Assembly (NCBI RefSeq): GCF_001584145.1
Contig: NZ_CP013232.1
Span: 2,170,001 to 2,234,000, forward strand
Source: Collimonas fungivorans
GTDB taxonomy: Bacteria > Pseudomonadota > Gammaproteobacteria > Burkholderiales > Burkholderiaceae_D
Direction of reading: 5' to 3'
Length of the DNA stretch: 64,000 nt
The notes under the pieces are model-generated. The model was not told the DNA's origin. It saw only the letters and a list, made by a program, of their open reading frames with translations, and did not search any database. Below are positions 1 through 8,349 of this stretch, piece by piece (position 1 is the first letter of the stretch; the number at the start of each line of letters is the position of its first letter). The position numbers and the translations under genes were made by a program.

Positions 1-195
1 CATTATGAGCTTGATCATCATAAGAAAATCATCAGCCATTTTATTGAGAACAGCAAGATTCCCAACCAGATTGGCACGGAATTCCGCCGATATTTCAGCT
101 TCAGGGATGAGAAGCTGGTGCTGGAAACCACTGATAGCCTGCTGCTCAATGGCGAGCCATGGTTATTTGAGCTTGTGTGGAGCCGGCAGGAATAG
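1..195 (+). CDS. Lipocalin-like domain protein, C-terminal end (partial)
   Basis: The first 64 codons visible are the end of a gene that begins before the window; the frame stays open from base 1 to TAG at 193-195. The tail contains GTEFRRYFSF, then KLVLETTD and finally LVWSRQE. This pattern of a short beta strand with an arginine-rich edge and a closing LVWxR is typical of small lipocalin-like proteins that accompany polyketide and other biosynthetic genes. It lies 48 bp before an acyl carrier protein gene on the same strand, so a role in the same biosynthetic locus is likely. The family assignment rests on a short fragment, and no function can be proved from it. Confidence 0.55.
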   Translation, partial: HYELDHHKKIISHFIENSKIPNQIGTEFRRYFSFRDEKLVLETTDSLLLNGEPWLFELVWSRQE

Positions 196-243
196 AGCCC
201 GAACAGGTCCGGAATCATTGATCAACGAAGCGGAGAAAACATC

Positions 244-489
244 ATGGATAGAAATCACATCACCAGTATTGTAAAAAAACACATTGCGAATGCAGTTGAA
301 GGCGTCAATGAATCGAACATCGATTTACAGAAATCGATGACAGACTACGGCGCAAGCAGTTTAGACATTGTTTCTGTCGTTTCGGGCGCCATGCGGGAAT
401 TGAAAATAAAAATCCCACGCACCGAACTCAAGAATGTCAAAAACATCAACGGACTGATTGATATGTTCGTAACCAGCAGCGCGGGATAG
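244..489 (+). CDS. Acyl carrier protein (discrete)
   Basis: An 81-residue protein of normal acyl-carrier-protein length. The 4'-phosphopantetheine attachment site is seen as GASSLD with Ser39 just before Leu-Asp, followed by the usual helix II (IVSVVSGAMREL) and a conserved acidic and hydrophobic tail (NINGLIDMF). GGAGAA about 6 bases before the ATG is a good ribosome binding site. It sits between a lipocalin-like gene and an acyltransferase gene, all on the plus strand. It is clearly not the housekeeping acpP, which would sit beside fabG and fabF. It most likely carries intermediates in a polyketide or modified fatty-acid pathway whose other genes lie upstream of the window. Confidence 0.85.
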   Translation: MDRNHITSIVKKHIANAVEGVNESNIDLQKSMTDYGASSLDIVSVVSGAMRELKIKIPRTELKNVKNINGLIDMFVTSSAG

Positions 490-502
490 TAAGAGGTTGC
501 TC

Positions 503-1362
503 TTGGCATCGGATCGTGCAATTTTATTTCCCGGGCAGGGGCACAACGCCCGGGCATGGGTGCATCTGTTTTTGATGCCTATCCGGAATTGCTGGCGAAC
601 GCTGAAGGCATTGCAGGATTCAGCATTCGCGATTTTTTTCGGGGCTGTCCTTCCGAGCGGTTTACCGACACCCGCTATGTCCAGCCGGCTTTATATACCG
701 TCAATGCCTTGCATTATCGCCGCTACATTGACGAGGGCGGCGCGCTGCCGATATTCTTGGCCGGGCATTCACTTGGCGAGTTTAATGCACTGCAAGCCGC
801 GGGTGTGTTTGACTTTGAAACCGGTTTGCACCTGGTAAAAAAACGGGCGTTGCTGATGTCTGAAAGCCATGGCGGCGGCATGGCCGCCGTGCTTGGTCTG
901 AATGGAGAAGAAGTGGTTCAAGTGATAGCTGAAAACAATCTCTCTGATCTGTCCGTGGCAAATTTCAATTCCGACTTGCAGATGGTGATATCGGGGCCGA
1001 TTGAAAGCATCAAGCAGGCCGAAGAAGTGTTTTACGATAACTATGCAATCAAGTACGTTGTGCTGAAAGTGAGCGGCGCTTTCCACAGCGCCATGCTGGA
1101 CACTGCGGCCGTCAAATTCGGTGAGTATCTCCAGGAATTCTCGTTCTCGCCGCCGCAGCTTCCCGTCATCTCAAATAGAACAGGCCGCCCATATACGGCA
1201 GCGTCTGTTGCGCGGAATCTTGCCGAACATATCAATCAGCCTGTCATGTGGCGGCAATCGATAATCTATATGCGCGCACACGGCGCAGGCGAGTTTATTG
1301 AAATGGGCGGCGGCGTGTTATTGCTGGACATGACCAAGAATATTAGCGCCGATAAAATTTGA
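503..1362 (+). pseudogene. FabD-like (malonyl) acyltransferase, frameshifted near its N-terminus
   Basis: This is a stand-alone acyltransferase of the FabD/trans-AT type that would load malonyl units onto the neighbouring carrier protein. Translation from TTG at 503, which has AAGAGG six bases upstream, gives ILFPGQG, the family's N-terminal signature. The frame then goes wrong. The matching continuation, AQRPGMGASVFDAYPEL, is in the +1-shifted frame and runs to 1362. One extra G in the G4 run at 538-541 would join the two parts perfectly. The remainder is intact: the nucleophile motif GHSLGE, the catalytic histidine region GAFHS and a normal C-terminus. Either the gene is freshly broken or the base call is wrong. 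Translation from ATG 556 would lack the oxyanion loop and is unlikely to be active. Confidence 0.8.
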
Positions 1363-1393
1363 CGGTGCCGCGGCTTGCGATTGGATAGCTATG

Positions 1394-1420
1394 AAAAAGG
1401 CTGCATACGCAGCCTTTTTT
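1394..1420. terminator. Bidirectional rho-independent terminator
   Basis: The arms AAAAAGGCTGC (1394-1404) and GCAGCCTTTTT (1409-1419) flank a four-base loop ATAC. The T tract on the plus strand and the A tract that becomes U on the minus strand allow termination in both directions. It sits between the end of the acyltransferase gene and the end of the convergent ETF-QO gene. Confidence 0.85.
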
Positions 1421-1425
1421 GCACA

Positions 1426-3117
1426 TCACATATTCGGATAGTTCGGCCCGCCACCGCCTTCCGGCGTCACCCACACGATATTCTGCGTCGGATCCTTGAT
1501 GTCGCAGGTTTTGCAGTGCACGCAGTTTTGCGCATTGATCTGCAGCCGCTCGGTATTGTCTTCATTGGTCACGAATTCATACACGCCGGCAGGGCAGTAG
1601 CGCGCTTCCGGCCCGGCATAGTCGCGCAGGTTGACGTTGACCGGCACGTTCGGATCTTTCAAGGTCAGGTGGATAGGCTGGTCTTCGGCATGGTTGGTGT
1701 TGGAGATGAACACCGACGACAGGCGGTCGAAGGTCAGCTTGCCGTCCGGTTTCGGATACTTGATCGGTGCGTAATTGGCGGCCGGCTTCAGGCATTCGTG
1801 GTCGGCATGGGTGTGGCGCAAGGTCCATGGCGCTTTGCCGCCGAACACCACCTGGTCGATGCCGACCATCAACGTGCCGAGATACAGGCCTTTGCTCATC
1901 CACGGCTTGAAGTTGCGCGCCTTGTGCAGTTCCTGGTGCAGCCAGGACTGTTCAAACGCCTCGCTATAGGCTGTCAGCTCGTCGAACTGGCGATTGTTGC
2001 CCAGCGCTTCGAACGCGGCGTTGGCGGCCAGCATGCCGGTCTTGATGGCGGCGTGGCTGCCCTTGATGCGGCTGGCGTTGAGGAAGCCGGCATCGCAGCC
2101 GATCAGGGCGCCGCCCGGGAAGGTCAGCTTGGGCAGCGACTGCAGGCCGCCGGCGGTAATCGCGCGGGCGCCGTAGGAAATGCGCTTGCCGCCCTGGAAA
2201 AACTTGCTGATTTCCGGATGCGTCTTATAGCGCTGGAACTCTTCGTAAGGCGACAGGTAGGGGTTTTCATAAGCCAGGCCGACCACGTAGCCGACCGCGA
2301 CCTGGTTGTTTTCCAGGTGGTACAGGAAGGAGCCGCCGTAGGTCTGGGTATCCAGCGGCCAGCCCGCGGTATGCACCACCAGGCCAGGCTGATGCAGCTT
2401 GGGATCGATTTCCCACAGTTCCTTGATGCCGATCGCATAGGTTTGCGGATCTTTGCCCTTGTTCAGGTCGAATTTCGCCATCAGCTGCTTGCCCAGGTGG
2501 CCTCGTGCGCCTTCGGCAAACAGGGTGTACTTGGCATGCAGCTCCATGCCCAGCTGGAACGCGTCGGTAGGCTGGCCGTGGCGGTCGACGCCCATGTTGC
2601 CGGTGGCGACGCCCTTGACCGAACCGTCCTCGTTGTACAGCACTTCGGCCGCCGGGAAGCCCGGGAAAATCTCGACGCCCAGGATTTCTGCCTGTTGCCC
2701 CAGCCAGCGCACCACATTCGCCAGCGAGATGACATAATTGCCATGGTTCTGGAAGCAGGCCGGCAGCATCCAGTTCGGTGTCTTGTAGGCTTTTTTCTCA
2801 GTCAGGAACAGGAAGCGGTCTTCGCTGACTTCGGTGGTCAGCGGCGCGCCCAGCTGTTTCCAGTCTGGCAGCAGTTCGGTCAGCGCTTGCGGGTCCATCA
2901 CAGCGCCGGACAGGATATGGGCGCCTATTTCGCTGCCTTTTTCCAGTACGCAGACCGACACCTCGCGGCCTTTTTCAGCTGCCTGCTGTTTCAGCCGGAT
3001 CGCTGCCGCCAGGCCGGCCGGGCCGCCGCCGACCACCACCACGTCATATTCCATGGCTTCGCGCGGACCATATTGTTCCAGGAGGTTCTGCTGGTTCTGC
3101 CCTTGGGTTGGAGTCAT
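1426..3117 (-). CDS. Electron transfer flavoprotein:ubiquinone oxidoreductase (ETF-QO)
   Basis: The protein has 563 residues, the usual length for the bacterial enzyme that passes electrons from ETF, reduced by acyl-CoA dehydrogenases, to ubiquinone at the inner membrane. An FAD-binding Rossmann motif VVVVGGGPAGLAAA lies near residues 25-38. The C-terminus has the ferredoxin-like [4Fe-4S] cluster cysteines, seen as YCPAG followed by CVHCKTCDIKDP. The start at 3117 is preceded by an AAAGAGA ribosome binding site. It is monocistronic, convergent with the acyltransferase across a shared terminator and divergent from a thioesterase gene. It is a housekeeping gene for fatty-acid and amino-acid oxidation. 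Confidence 0.95.
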   Translation of the reverse strand: MTPTQGQNQQNLLEQYGPREAMEYDVVVVGGGPAGLAAAIRLKQQAAEKGREVSVCVLEKGSEIGAHILSGAVMDPQALTELLPDWKQLGAPLTTEVSEDRFLFLTEKKAYKTPNWMLPACFQNHGNYVISLANVVRWLGQQAEILGVEIFPGFPAAEVLYNEDGSVKGVATGNMGVDRHGQPTDAFQLGMELHAKYTLFAEGARGHLGKQLMAKFDLNKGKDPQTYAIGIKELWEIDPKLHQPGLVVHTAGWPLDTQTYGGSFLYHLENNQVAVGYVVGLAYENPYLSPYEEFQRYKTHPEISKFFQGGKRISYGARAITAGGLQSLPKLTFPGGALIGCDAGFLNASRIKGSHAAIKTGMLAANAAFEALGNNRQFDELTAYSEAFEQSWLHQELHKARNFKPWMSKGLYLGTLMVGIDQVVFGGKAPWTLRHTHADHECLKPAANYAPIKYPKPDGKLTFDRLSSVFISNTNHAEDQPIHLTLKDPNVPVNVNLRDYAGPEARYCPAGVYEFVTNEDNTERLQINAQNCVHCKTCDIKDPTQNIVWVTPEGGGGPNYPNM

Positions 3118-3260
3118 TGTCTCTTTACCTATAATTAATTTTTCGAACGGATGTGCTAATTGTCCGGGATTTTGCGGCAGAATGCTAGGTTTCGCAGGCA
3201 GGTTAGTGCTGTTCCTCGCTTGCTGGACGCCAATTTACAGTATTCAGGAAAGTCAGTGCA

Positions 3261-3676
<416 letters not shown>

Positions 3677-3680
<4 letters not shown>

Positions 3681-4252
3681 GCGCCTTCGCTCTGGGCGAT
3701 GCCCAGCAGGCGGTGCACCAGTTCGCTGGAGGTCGACGCGGTGAATTTCTTCATCAGGTTGGCCCGGTGCATCTCCACCGTGCGTGGGCTGAGGCCGATC
3801 TGCTTGCCGATCAGCTTGCTGGTCTTGCCCTCCACCAGCAGCGCCGCGATTTCTCGCTCGCGCGGCGACAGCGTGGATGAGGCGCGGCGTTTTTCACTCA
3901 AATCTTCAAAGGTCCAGATGCCTGCGGCGTGGGTGTCTTCCGGCACCAGGGCGTGGCCGGTGACATGGCACCAGAACAGTTCGCCGTTGGCGCGCCGCAT
4001 GATTCTTTCGTCGGAATAGATGCCCTTGGCGTTCATGATCGGAACGATGCGGGCGCCGGTGCGCTCGAACTCGTCCTGGGTCGGGTACAGCACCTTGAAC
4101 GACTCGCCGTTCAGTTCGCCCTGCTGGTAGCCGAACATGCGCGCCAGCGCCAGGTTGCACACCTGCATGATGCGGCGTTCGGAGACGCACATGCCGATCG
4201 GCGCATGGGCAAAAATCGTTTCGTAGTCGATAGCTAAATTAGGCAATGGCAC
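3677..4252 (-). CDS. PAS domain-LuxR-type HTH transcriptional regulator
   Basis: A 191-residue, two-domain regulator. Residues about 8-120 form a PAS sensor (IFAHAPIGMCV, later GELFWCHVTG). Residues about 128-185 form a LuxR/FixJ-type helix-turn-helix (LSPREREIAALLVEGKTSK, then SPRTVEMHRANLMKK). There is no receiver domain, so the PAS domain must sense the signal directly. It is transcribed away from scoAB with a 127 bp shared upstream region, which makes it the probable regulator of ketone-body or 3-oxoacid use. That region has a CAGTCTG (4262-4268) and CAGACTG (4325-4331) inverted pair and CCAATAATAGTTGG, either of which could be a binding site. Regulation of scoAB is inferred from position only. 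Confidence 0.85.
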
Positions 4253-4379
4253 TTGGCAGATCAGTCTGGTGTTGGTTTCGTATTTTTACGGTATTGTTGG
4301 AAGCAGCGCTTCGTCATATCCTAACAGACTGCACGCAAACCAATAATAGTTGGAGTTTACACAAACAGGAGGCATTGGC

Positions 4380-5078
4380 ATGAACAAAGTTTATCCTGAC
4401 GCGGCAAGCGCGTTGGCCGGCATAGTCAAAGATGGCCAGACCATCGCCGTAGGCGGCTTCGGCTTGTGCGGCATCCCTGAAGCGCTGATCCTGGCGCTGC
4501 GCAATTCGGCGGTGCAGAACCTGACCGCGATCTCGAACAACGCCGGGGTCGACGGTTTCGGCCTGGGGCAATTGCTGGCGACGCGCCAGATCAAGAAAAT
4601 GATCGCCTCGTATGTCGGCGAGAACAAGGAATTCGAACGGCAGTACCTGGCAGGCGAACTGGAGCTGGAATTCACGCCGCAAGGCACGCTGGCGGAAAAG
4701 CTGCGCGCCGGCGGCTCCGGCATCCCGGCATTCTTCACCAAGACCGGCGTCGGCACGCTGGTCGCCGAAGGCAAGGAAATCCGCGAATTCGACGGCGCCA
4801 AGTACGTGATGGAGCGTTCGCTGGTGGCCGATGTTTCCCTGGTCAAGGCCTACAAGGCGGACCGCAGCGGCAACCTGATATTCAACAAGACGGCCCGCAA
4901 CTTCAACCCGAACGTGGCCATGGCCGGCAAGATCACCGTGGTGGAAGTCGAGCATCTGGTGGAGGTCGGCGAGCTCGATCCGGACCAGGTGCATACGCCC
5001 GGCATATTCGTCCACCGCATCGTGGTCAATGCGACGCCGGAAAAGCGGATCGAACAGCGCACCGTTCGCACGGCATAA
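4380..5078 (+). CDS. scoA: 3-oxoacid CoA-transferase subunit A
   Basis: Subunit A, 232 residues, of the succinyl-CoA:3-ketoacid CoA-transferase that activates acetoacetate to acetoacetyl-CoA. The glycine-rich CoA-binding segment [11 protein letters not shown] is near residues 23-33. The ATG at 4380 is preferred to an in-frame start at 4350 because a perfect AGGAGG (4367-4372) sits seven bases before it, and the protein then begins MNKVYPDA like its relatives. It is followed after 22 bp by subunit B. A divergent PAS-LuxR gene upstream is a likely regulator. Confidence 0.95.
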   Translation: MNKVYPDAASALAGIVKDGQTIAVGGFGLCGIPEALILALRNSAVQNLTAISNNAGVDGFGLGQLLATRQIKKMIASYVGENKEFERQYLAGELELEFTPQGTLAEKLRAGGSGIPAFFTKTGVGTLVAEGKEIREFDGAKYVMERSLVADVSLVKAYKADRSGNLIFNKTARNFNPNVAMAGKITVVEVEHLVEVGELDPDQVHTPGIFVHRIVVNATPEKRIEQRTVRTA

Positions 5079-5100
5079 CCCACAGAATACGGAGAACAAC

Positions 5101-5754
5101 ATGGCTTGGACACGTGACGAAATGGCCGCGCGCGCGGCAAAGGAATTGCAGGACGGGTTTTATGTCAACCTCGGCATCGGTTTGCCGACCCTGGTGGCGA
5201 ACCACGTACCGCAAGACATCGAAGTCTGGCTGCAGTCGGAGAACGGCTTGCTGGGCATAGGACCGTTCCCCACCGACGATGCGGTCGACCCCGACCTGAT
5301 CAACGCCGGCAAGCAGACCGTGACATCGTTGCCGGGATCCTCGTATTTCAGTTCGGCGGATTCGTTCGCCATGATACGCGGTGGAAAAATCAACATCGCC
5401 ATACTCGGCGCCATGCAAGTGTCGCAGCACGGCGACCTGGCGAACTGGATGATACCGGGCAAGATGGTCAAGGGCATGGGCGGCGCCATGGACCTGGTGG
5501 CCGGCGTCGGCAGGGTAGTGGTGCTGATGGAGCATGTCGCCAAGAGCAAGGACGGCTCGACTTCGCACAAGATCCTCGAAGCCTGCAACTTGCCGCTGAC
5601 CGGCGTCGGCGTGGTCAACCGCATCATCACCGATCTCGGCGTGCTGGATATAACGCCACAAGGTTTGAAGGTGGTCGAGCTGGCGCCGGGCGTGAGCCAG
5701 CAGGACATCATCGAGCAGACCGGCGCGCCATTGGACCTTAGCGCGCTGCACTGA
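5101..5754 (+). CDS. scoB: 3-oxoacid CoA-transferase subunit B
   Basis: Subunit B, 217 residues, of the same CoA-transferase. The catalytic glutamate lies in the SENG motif of [14 protein letters not shown], the residue that forms the glutamyl-CoA thioester in this family. The ATG at 5101 is preceded by GGAGAA ten bases upstream; a longer reading frame from 5029 overlaps the end of scoA and is not used. It is the last gene of the scoAB unit and is followed by a strong terminator. The complex works in the cytoplasm in ketone-body and branched or aromatic acid degradation. Confidence 0.95.
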   Translation: MAWTRDEMAARAAKELQDGFYVNLGIGLPTLVANHVPQDIEVWLQSENGLLGIGPFPTDDAVDPDLINAGKQTVTSLPGSSYFSSADSFAMIRGGKINIAILGAMQVSQHGDLANWMIPGKMVKGMGGAMDLVAGVGRVVVLMEHVAKSKDGSTSHKILEACNLPLTGVGVVNRIITDLGVLDITPQGLKVVELAPGVSQQDIIEQTGAPLDLSALH

Positions 5755-5767
5755 AATCCATCTGAAG

Positions 5768-5809
5768 AAATGGCGCCTGGCACCGATCGTGTGTCAGGCG
5801 CCATTTTTT
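5768..5809 (+). terminator. Rho-independent terminator after scoB
   Basis: A perfect 12 bp stem, AAATGGCGCCTG (5768-5779) with CAGGCGCCATTT (5795-5806), is extended by three further pairs (one G-T wobble). The loop is nine bases and the tail has six T. It lies 14 bp after the scoB stop. Confidence 0.88.
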
Positions 5810-5842
5810 ATTGTCCGGCAGCGGCAGCGCAGCCTAAGCCTG

Positions 5843-6793
5843 TTATTCCCACAGCCAGTTCCAGAGTCCGGGCAGGTGCACGGCTTGCGTACCGTCGCCT
5901 ACGCTTCTTGCCAGTGCCGCCCGTTCCAGCGCAGCCTTGTCGTCGTAAAAAGCCTTGCTTGCAGTCGGCAGCTGGACCGCACGCGCGCAATCCATCAGTA
6001 TCTGCAGATATTCCGCCATGTGGTCTGCGGTGTAACTGTTTATATCGTGAAAACTCACTACCACAGGGATACTTCCGTCGACCGCCGGCAACTCGCCTGC
6101 GGCAATCCGCTCGCGCACGGCCGTCAACAGATGCAGCATATTGGAGCGTCTTCTCAGGCTGCCCTTGATGCCATATATCTTGCCGTCGTTCGCGCTCAGG
6201 TCCGTCAGCAGAATGTGCATGCCCCGTTGCTGGTAAGCGGCAAACGTACGCTTGTCGTAGTTCCAGAACGGCGGCCGCACCAGTTTCGGCGGACTCCCCT
6301 GAATCGAAACAATATCGGCAATGCCATCGTTGAGCGATTGCTCGAATATTTCGGGGCTGAGGAAACGATGGTTTGCATGATGCGGCGTGGCGCTGTGGAA
6401 GCCGAGCAAATGGCCTTCGTCGGCTTCGCGCCGCAATATGTTTCGCCCAAATTCTGTCTCGCCGGCGTCAGACGAACGGGTTTGCACAAAAAACAGGGCT
6501 TTGACGCCGGGTTGCAGCGGATTGTGCGCGAGCGTGGTCAGTATGGACAGTGTCGGATTATCAGTCCTTGGTGCAGCCGGGCCATCGTCGAAAGTCAGCA
6601 GGAATCGAATTGGGGCCTGGGATTTCAGTCGCTCGGCGGTCTGAGGCGACATGGGAACCGGTTCAATGGCGCAAGCTGCGACGCCGATCGCCACCAAAAC
6701 CACCATCAAGCCGGAAATGATCTTTTTGATACGCCGTGGCGAGCTGGAAATTGGCTTGCGCAATGACATTAATGAAACGGGAAGCGAAGACAT
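5843..6793 (-). CDS. Polysaccharide deacetylase (NodB domain) lipoprotein
   Basis: The protein has 316 residues. The NodB homology signatures are visible: LLTFDDGPAAP (motif 1 with the catalytic Asp pair), the zinc-binding GFHSATPHHANH (motif 2), RPPFWNYDKRT (motif 3) and a late VVSFHDIN (motif 5). The N-terminus is basic and then hydrophobic, ending in VAIGVAAC, which fits a lipobox. The enzyme is therefore probably exported and anchored in the envelope. It should remove N- or O-acetyl groups from peptidoglycan, chitin-like oligomers or exopolysaccharide; the substrate is unknown. Neither the first ATG nor an internal one at 6769 has a convincing ribosome binding site. It stands alone, convergent with scoAB. 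Confidence 0.88.
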   Translation of the reverse strand: MSSLPVSLMSLRKPISSSPRRIKKIISGLMVVLVAIGVAACAIEPVPMSPQTAERLKSQAPIRFLLTFDDGPAAPRTDNPTLSILTTLAHNPLQPGVKALFFVQTRSSDAGETEFGRNILRREADEGHLLGFHSATPHHANHRFLSPEIFEQSLNDGIADIVSIQGSPPKLVRPPFWNYDKRTFAAYQQRGMHILLTDLSANDGKIYGIKGSLRRRSNMLHLLTAVRERIAAGELPAVDGSIPVVVSFHDINSYTADHMAEYLQILMDCARAVQLPTASKAFYDDKAALERAALARSVGDGTQAVHLPGLWNWLWE

Positions 6794-6975
6794 GCGGTGA
6801 TAGATATCAGGACAGTGATTGGAAGGGAACGGCGCAGCGCGAATGATACGCGCACAGCCTGTGCTCTCGGCTGGCTGTTACAAACAACTACAGTTGCGGC
6901 GGTCGCATAGCCAGGGTTTGCGGGGAGAAAATCCGGATTTTACTGGCCGTCTGTGCGAGCTGGCGTGCAAGGGTA

Positions 6976-7007
6976 GCGTCATATGCGATAAGATGTTGCA
7001 TATACGC
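6976..7007. promoter_or_regulatory. Imperfect palindrome upstream of hydrolase-ridA-relA
   Basis: GCGTCATATGC (6976-6986) and GCATATACGC (6998-7007) form an inverted repeat with one bulged base and an 11 bp centre. It lies 64 bp before the hydrolase start in the 277 bp gap that follows the deacetylase. It could be an operator. The rest of the gap shows nothing else I can support. Confidence 0.3.
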
Positions 7008-7070
7008 AAAGCAAAACATATTGTCTGACCGTTGTTTTGATCCATCGAGTTTTACCGAAACGGGACCGCA

Positions 7071-7937
7071 ATGACCATACCAACCCACAAGTCCGTCCAG
7101 TGTATTTCGCCCGCCGGTCTGCATAAAATGGCTTACCAGGAATGGGGCGATCCGCATAATCCGAACGTGTTGCTGTGCCTGCATGGCGTGACCAGGGTTT
7201 CGGACGATTTCGACCAGCTGGCGCGCACCGTATGCGATACCTACCGGGTCGTGTGCCCGGACGTGGTCGGCCGCGGCCGCTCGGACTGGCTGCGCGACCC
7301 GCAATATTACGTGCTGCCGCAATACCTGAACGATGTGGTGACCCTGCTGGCGCGGCTCAACGCCGAAACCGTCGACCTGGTCGGCACCTCGATGGGCGGC
7401 CTGATCGGCATCGGCCTCGCGTCCCTGCCGGAAAATCCAATACGCAAGCTGGTCCTGAACGACATCGGTCCCAGCCTGAATGCCGAGGCGATGGGACGCA
7501 TCGGCGAGTATATCGGCGCCGACATGCGTTTCGCCACATTCGACGAAGCCGCAGCCTATGTGCGCGCCATCTCGGCATCGTTCGGCCCGCATACCGACGC
7601 CGAGTGGCACAAGCTGGCCAGCGATGTATTGCGCCAGAACGCAGATGGCCAGTGGATCCGCCATTACGACCTGAAACTGGCCCAGCCTTTCATCTCGACC
7701 AGCGCCGAAGTCTTCAAGCTGTCGGAACAGCTGCTGTGGAAAGCCTATCAGGCGATCACCTGTCCCACCTTGCTGGTGCGCGGCGCCGAATCCGACCTGC
7801 TGTCTGTCGAGACCGCTCGCCTGATGACGGAAAGCGGGCCAAAAGCCAAGCTGGTGGAACTGGCCGGCGTCGGCCATGCTCCAACTTTTTTGCATATCGA
7901 CCAGATAAAAATCGTCACCGACTTCCTGATCGACTGA
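7071..7937 (+). CDS. Alpha/beta hydrolase
   Basis: A 288-residue cytoplasmic hydrolase. The oxyanion-hole region LLCLHGVTR precedes a nucleophile elbow GTSMGG with Ser107. A later aspartate in RGAESDLLS and the histidine of VGHAPTF complete the triad in the normal order. Similar proteins near ridA are annotated as esterases or carboxylesterases, and the natural substrate cannot be inferred. It is the first gene of a probable unit with ridA and relA, though a 51 bp gap with a triple repeat separates it from ridA. Confidence 0.87.
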   Translation: MTIPTHKSVQCISPAGLHKMAYQEWGDPHNPNVLLCLHGVTRVSDDFDQLARTVCDTYRVVCPDVVGRGRSDWLRDPQYYVLPQYLNDVVTLLARLNAETVDLVGTSMGGLIGIGLASLPENPIRKLVLNDIGPSLNAEAMGRIGEYIGADMRFATFDEAAAYVRAISASFGPHTDAEWHKLASDVLRQNADGQWIRHYDLKLAQPFISTSAEVFKLSEQLLWKAYQAITCPTLLVRGAESDLLSVETARLMTESGPKAKLVELAGVGHAPTFLHIDQIKIVTDFLID

Positions 7938-7938
7938 T

Positions 7939-7974
7939 TTACTGCTTATTTTATTGCTTATTCTATTGCTTAAT
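7939..7974. repeat. Three imperfect 12-bp tandem repeats
   Basis: Copies TTACTGCTTATT, TTATTGCTTATT and CTATTGCTTAAT lie head to tail between the hydrolase stop and the ribosome binding site of the next gene. The AT-rich stretch in a GC-rich region could keep the translation start of ridA unstructured. Confidence 0.7.
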
Positions 7975-7988
7975 CGAGGAGATGAAAC

Positions 7989-8339
7989 ATGACTATCCAG
8001 CGCCTGCACGTCGGCAAGAGACTTTCGGAAGTCGCCATTCATAACGGCACGATCTACCTGGCCGGCCAGCTGGCCGAAGACACCACCCAGAACATCGAAG
8101 GCCAGACGCGCGAATCGCTCGGCCATATCGACCGCCTGCTGGTGGAAGCCGGCAGCGACAAGCATCACATCCTGTCCTGCCAGATCTACCTGGCCGACGT
8201 CAAGGATTTCGATGGCATGAATGCGGTCTGGGACAGCTGGGTCTCGGCCGGCAATGCGCCGCCGCGGGCGACGGTGGAAGCCAAGCTGGCGCGTCCGGAA
8301 ATCCTGATAGAAATTATCGTGGTCGCAGCACAAAAATAA
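7989..8339 (+). CDS. RidA family protein (enamine/imine deaminase-like)
   Basis: A 116-residue protein of the YjgF/YER057c/UK114 family. The core runs from LAGQLAED to the C-terminal RATVEAKLARPEILIEII. The Arg in PPRATVEA corresponds to the family arginine that binds the carboxylate of 2-aminoacrylate-like substrates. Members hydrolyse reactive enamines released by PLP enzymes, although this YjgH/TdcF-like branch has less defined activity. GAGGAG eight bases before the ATG is a strong ribosome binding site. The gene is followed after only 10 bp by relA, so the two are probably co-transcribed. Confidence 0.9.
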   Translation: MTIQRLHVGKRLSEVAIHNGTIYLAGQLAEDTTQNIEGQTRESLGHIDRLLVEAGSDKHHILSCQIYLADVKDFDGMNAVWDSWVSAGNAPPRATVEAKLARPEILIEIIVVAAQK

Positions 8340-8349
8340 AGATGTAAGC

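Noticed and set aside
1375..3138. A 587-codon reading frame on the plus strand
   Set aside because: It lies entirely opposite ETF-QO, lacks a ribosome binding site and reads as a low-complexity GC shadow.
4262..4353. Inverted pair CAGTCTG/CAGACTG and CCAATAATAGTTGG between PAS-LuxR and scoA
   Set aside because: Arms are short and widely spaced; noted under the regulator but too weak for a separate operator call.
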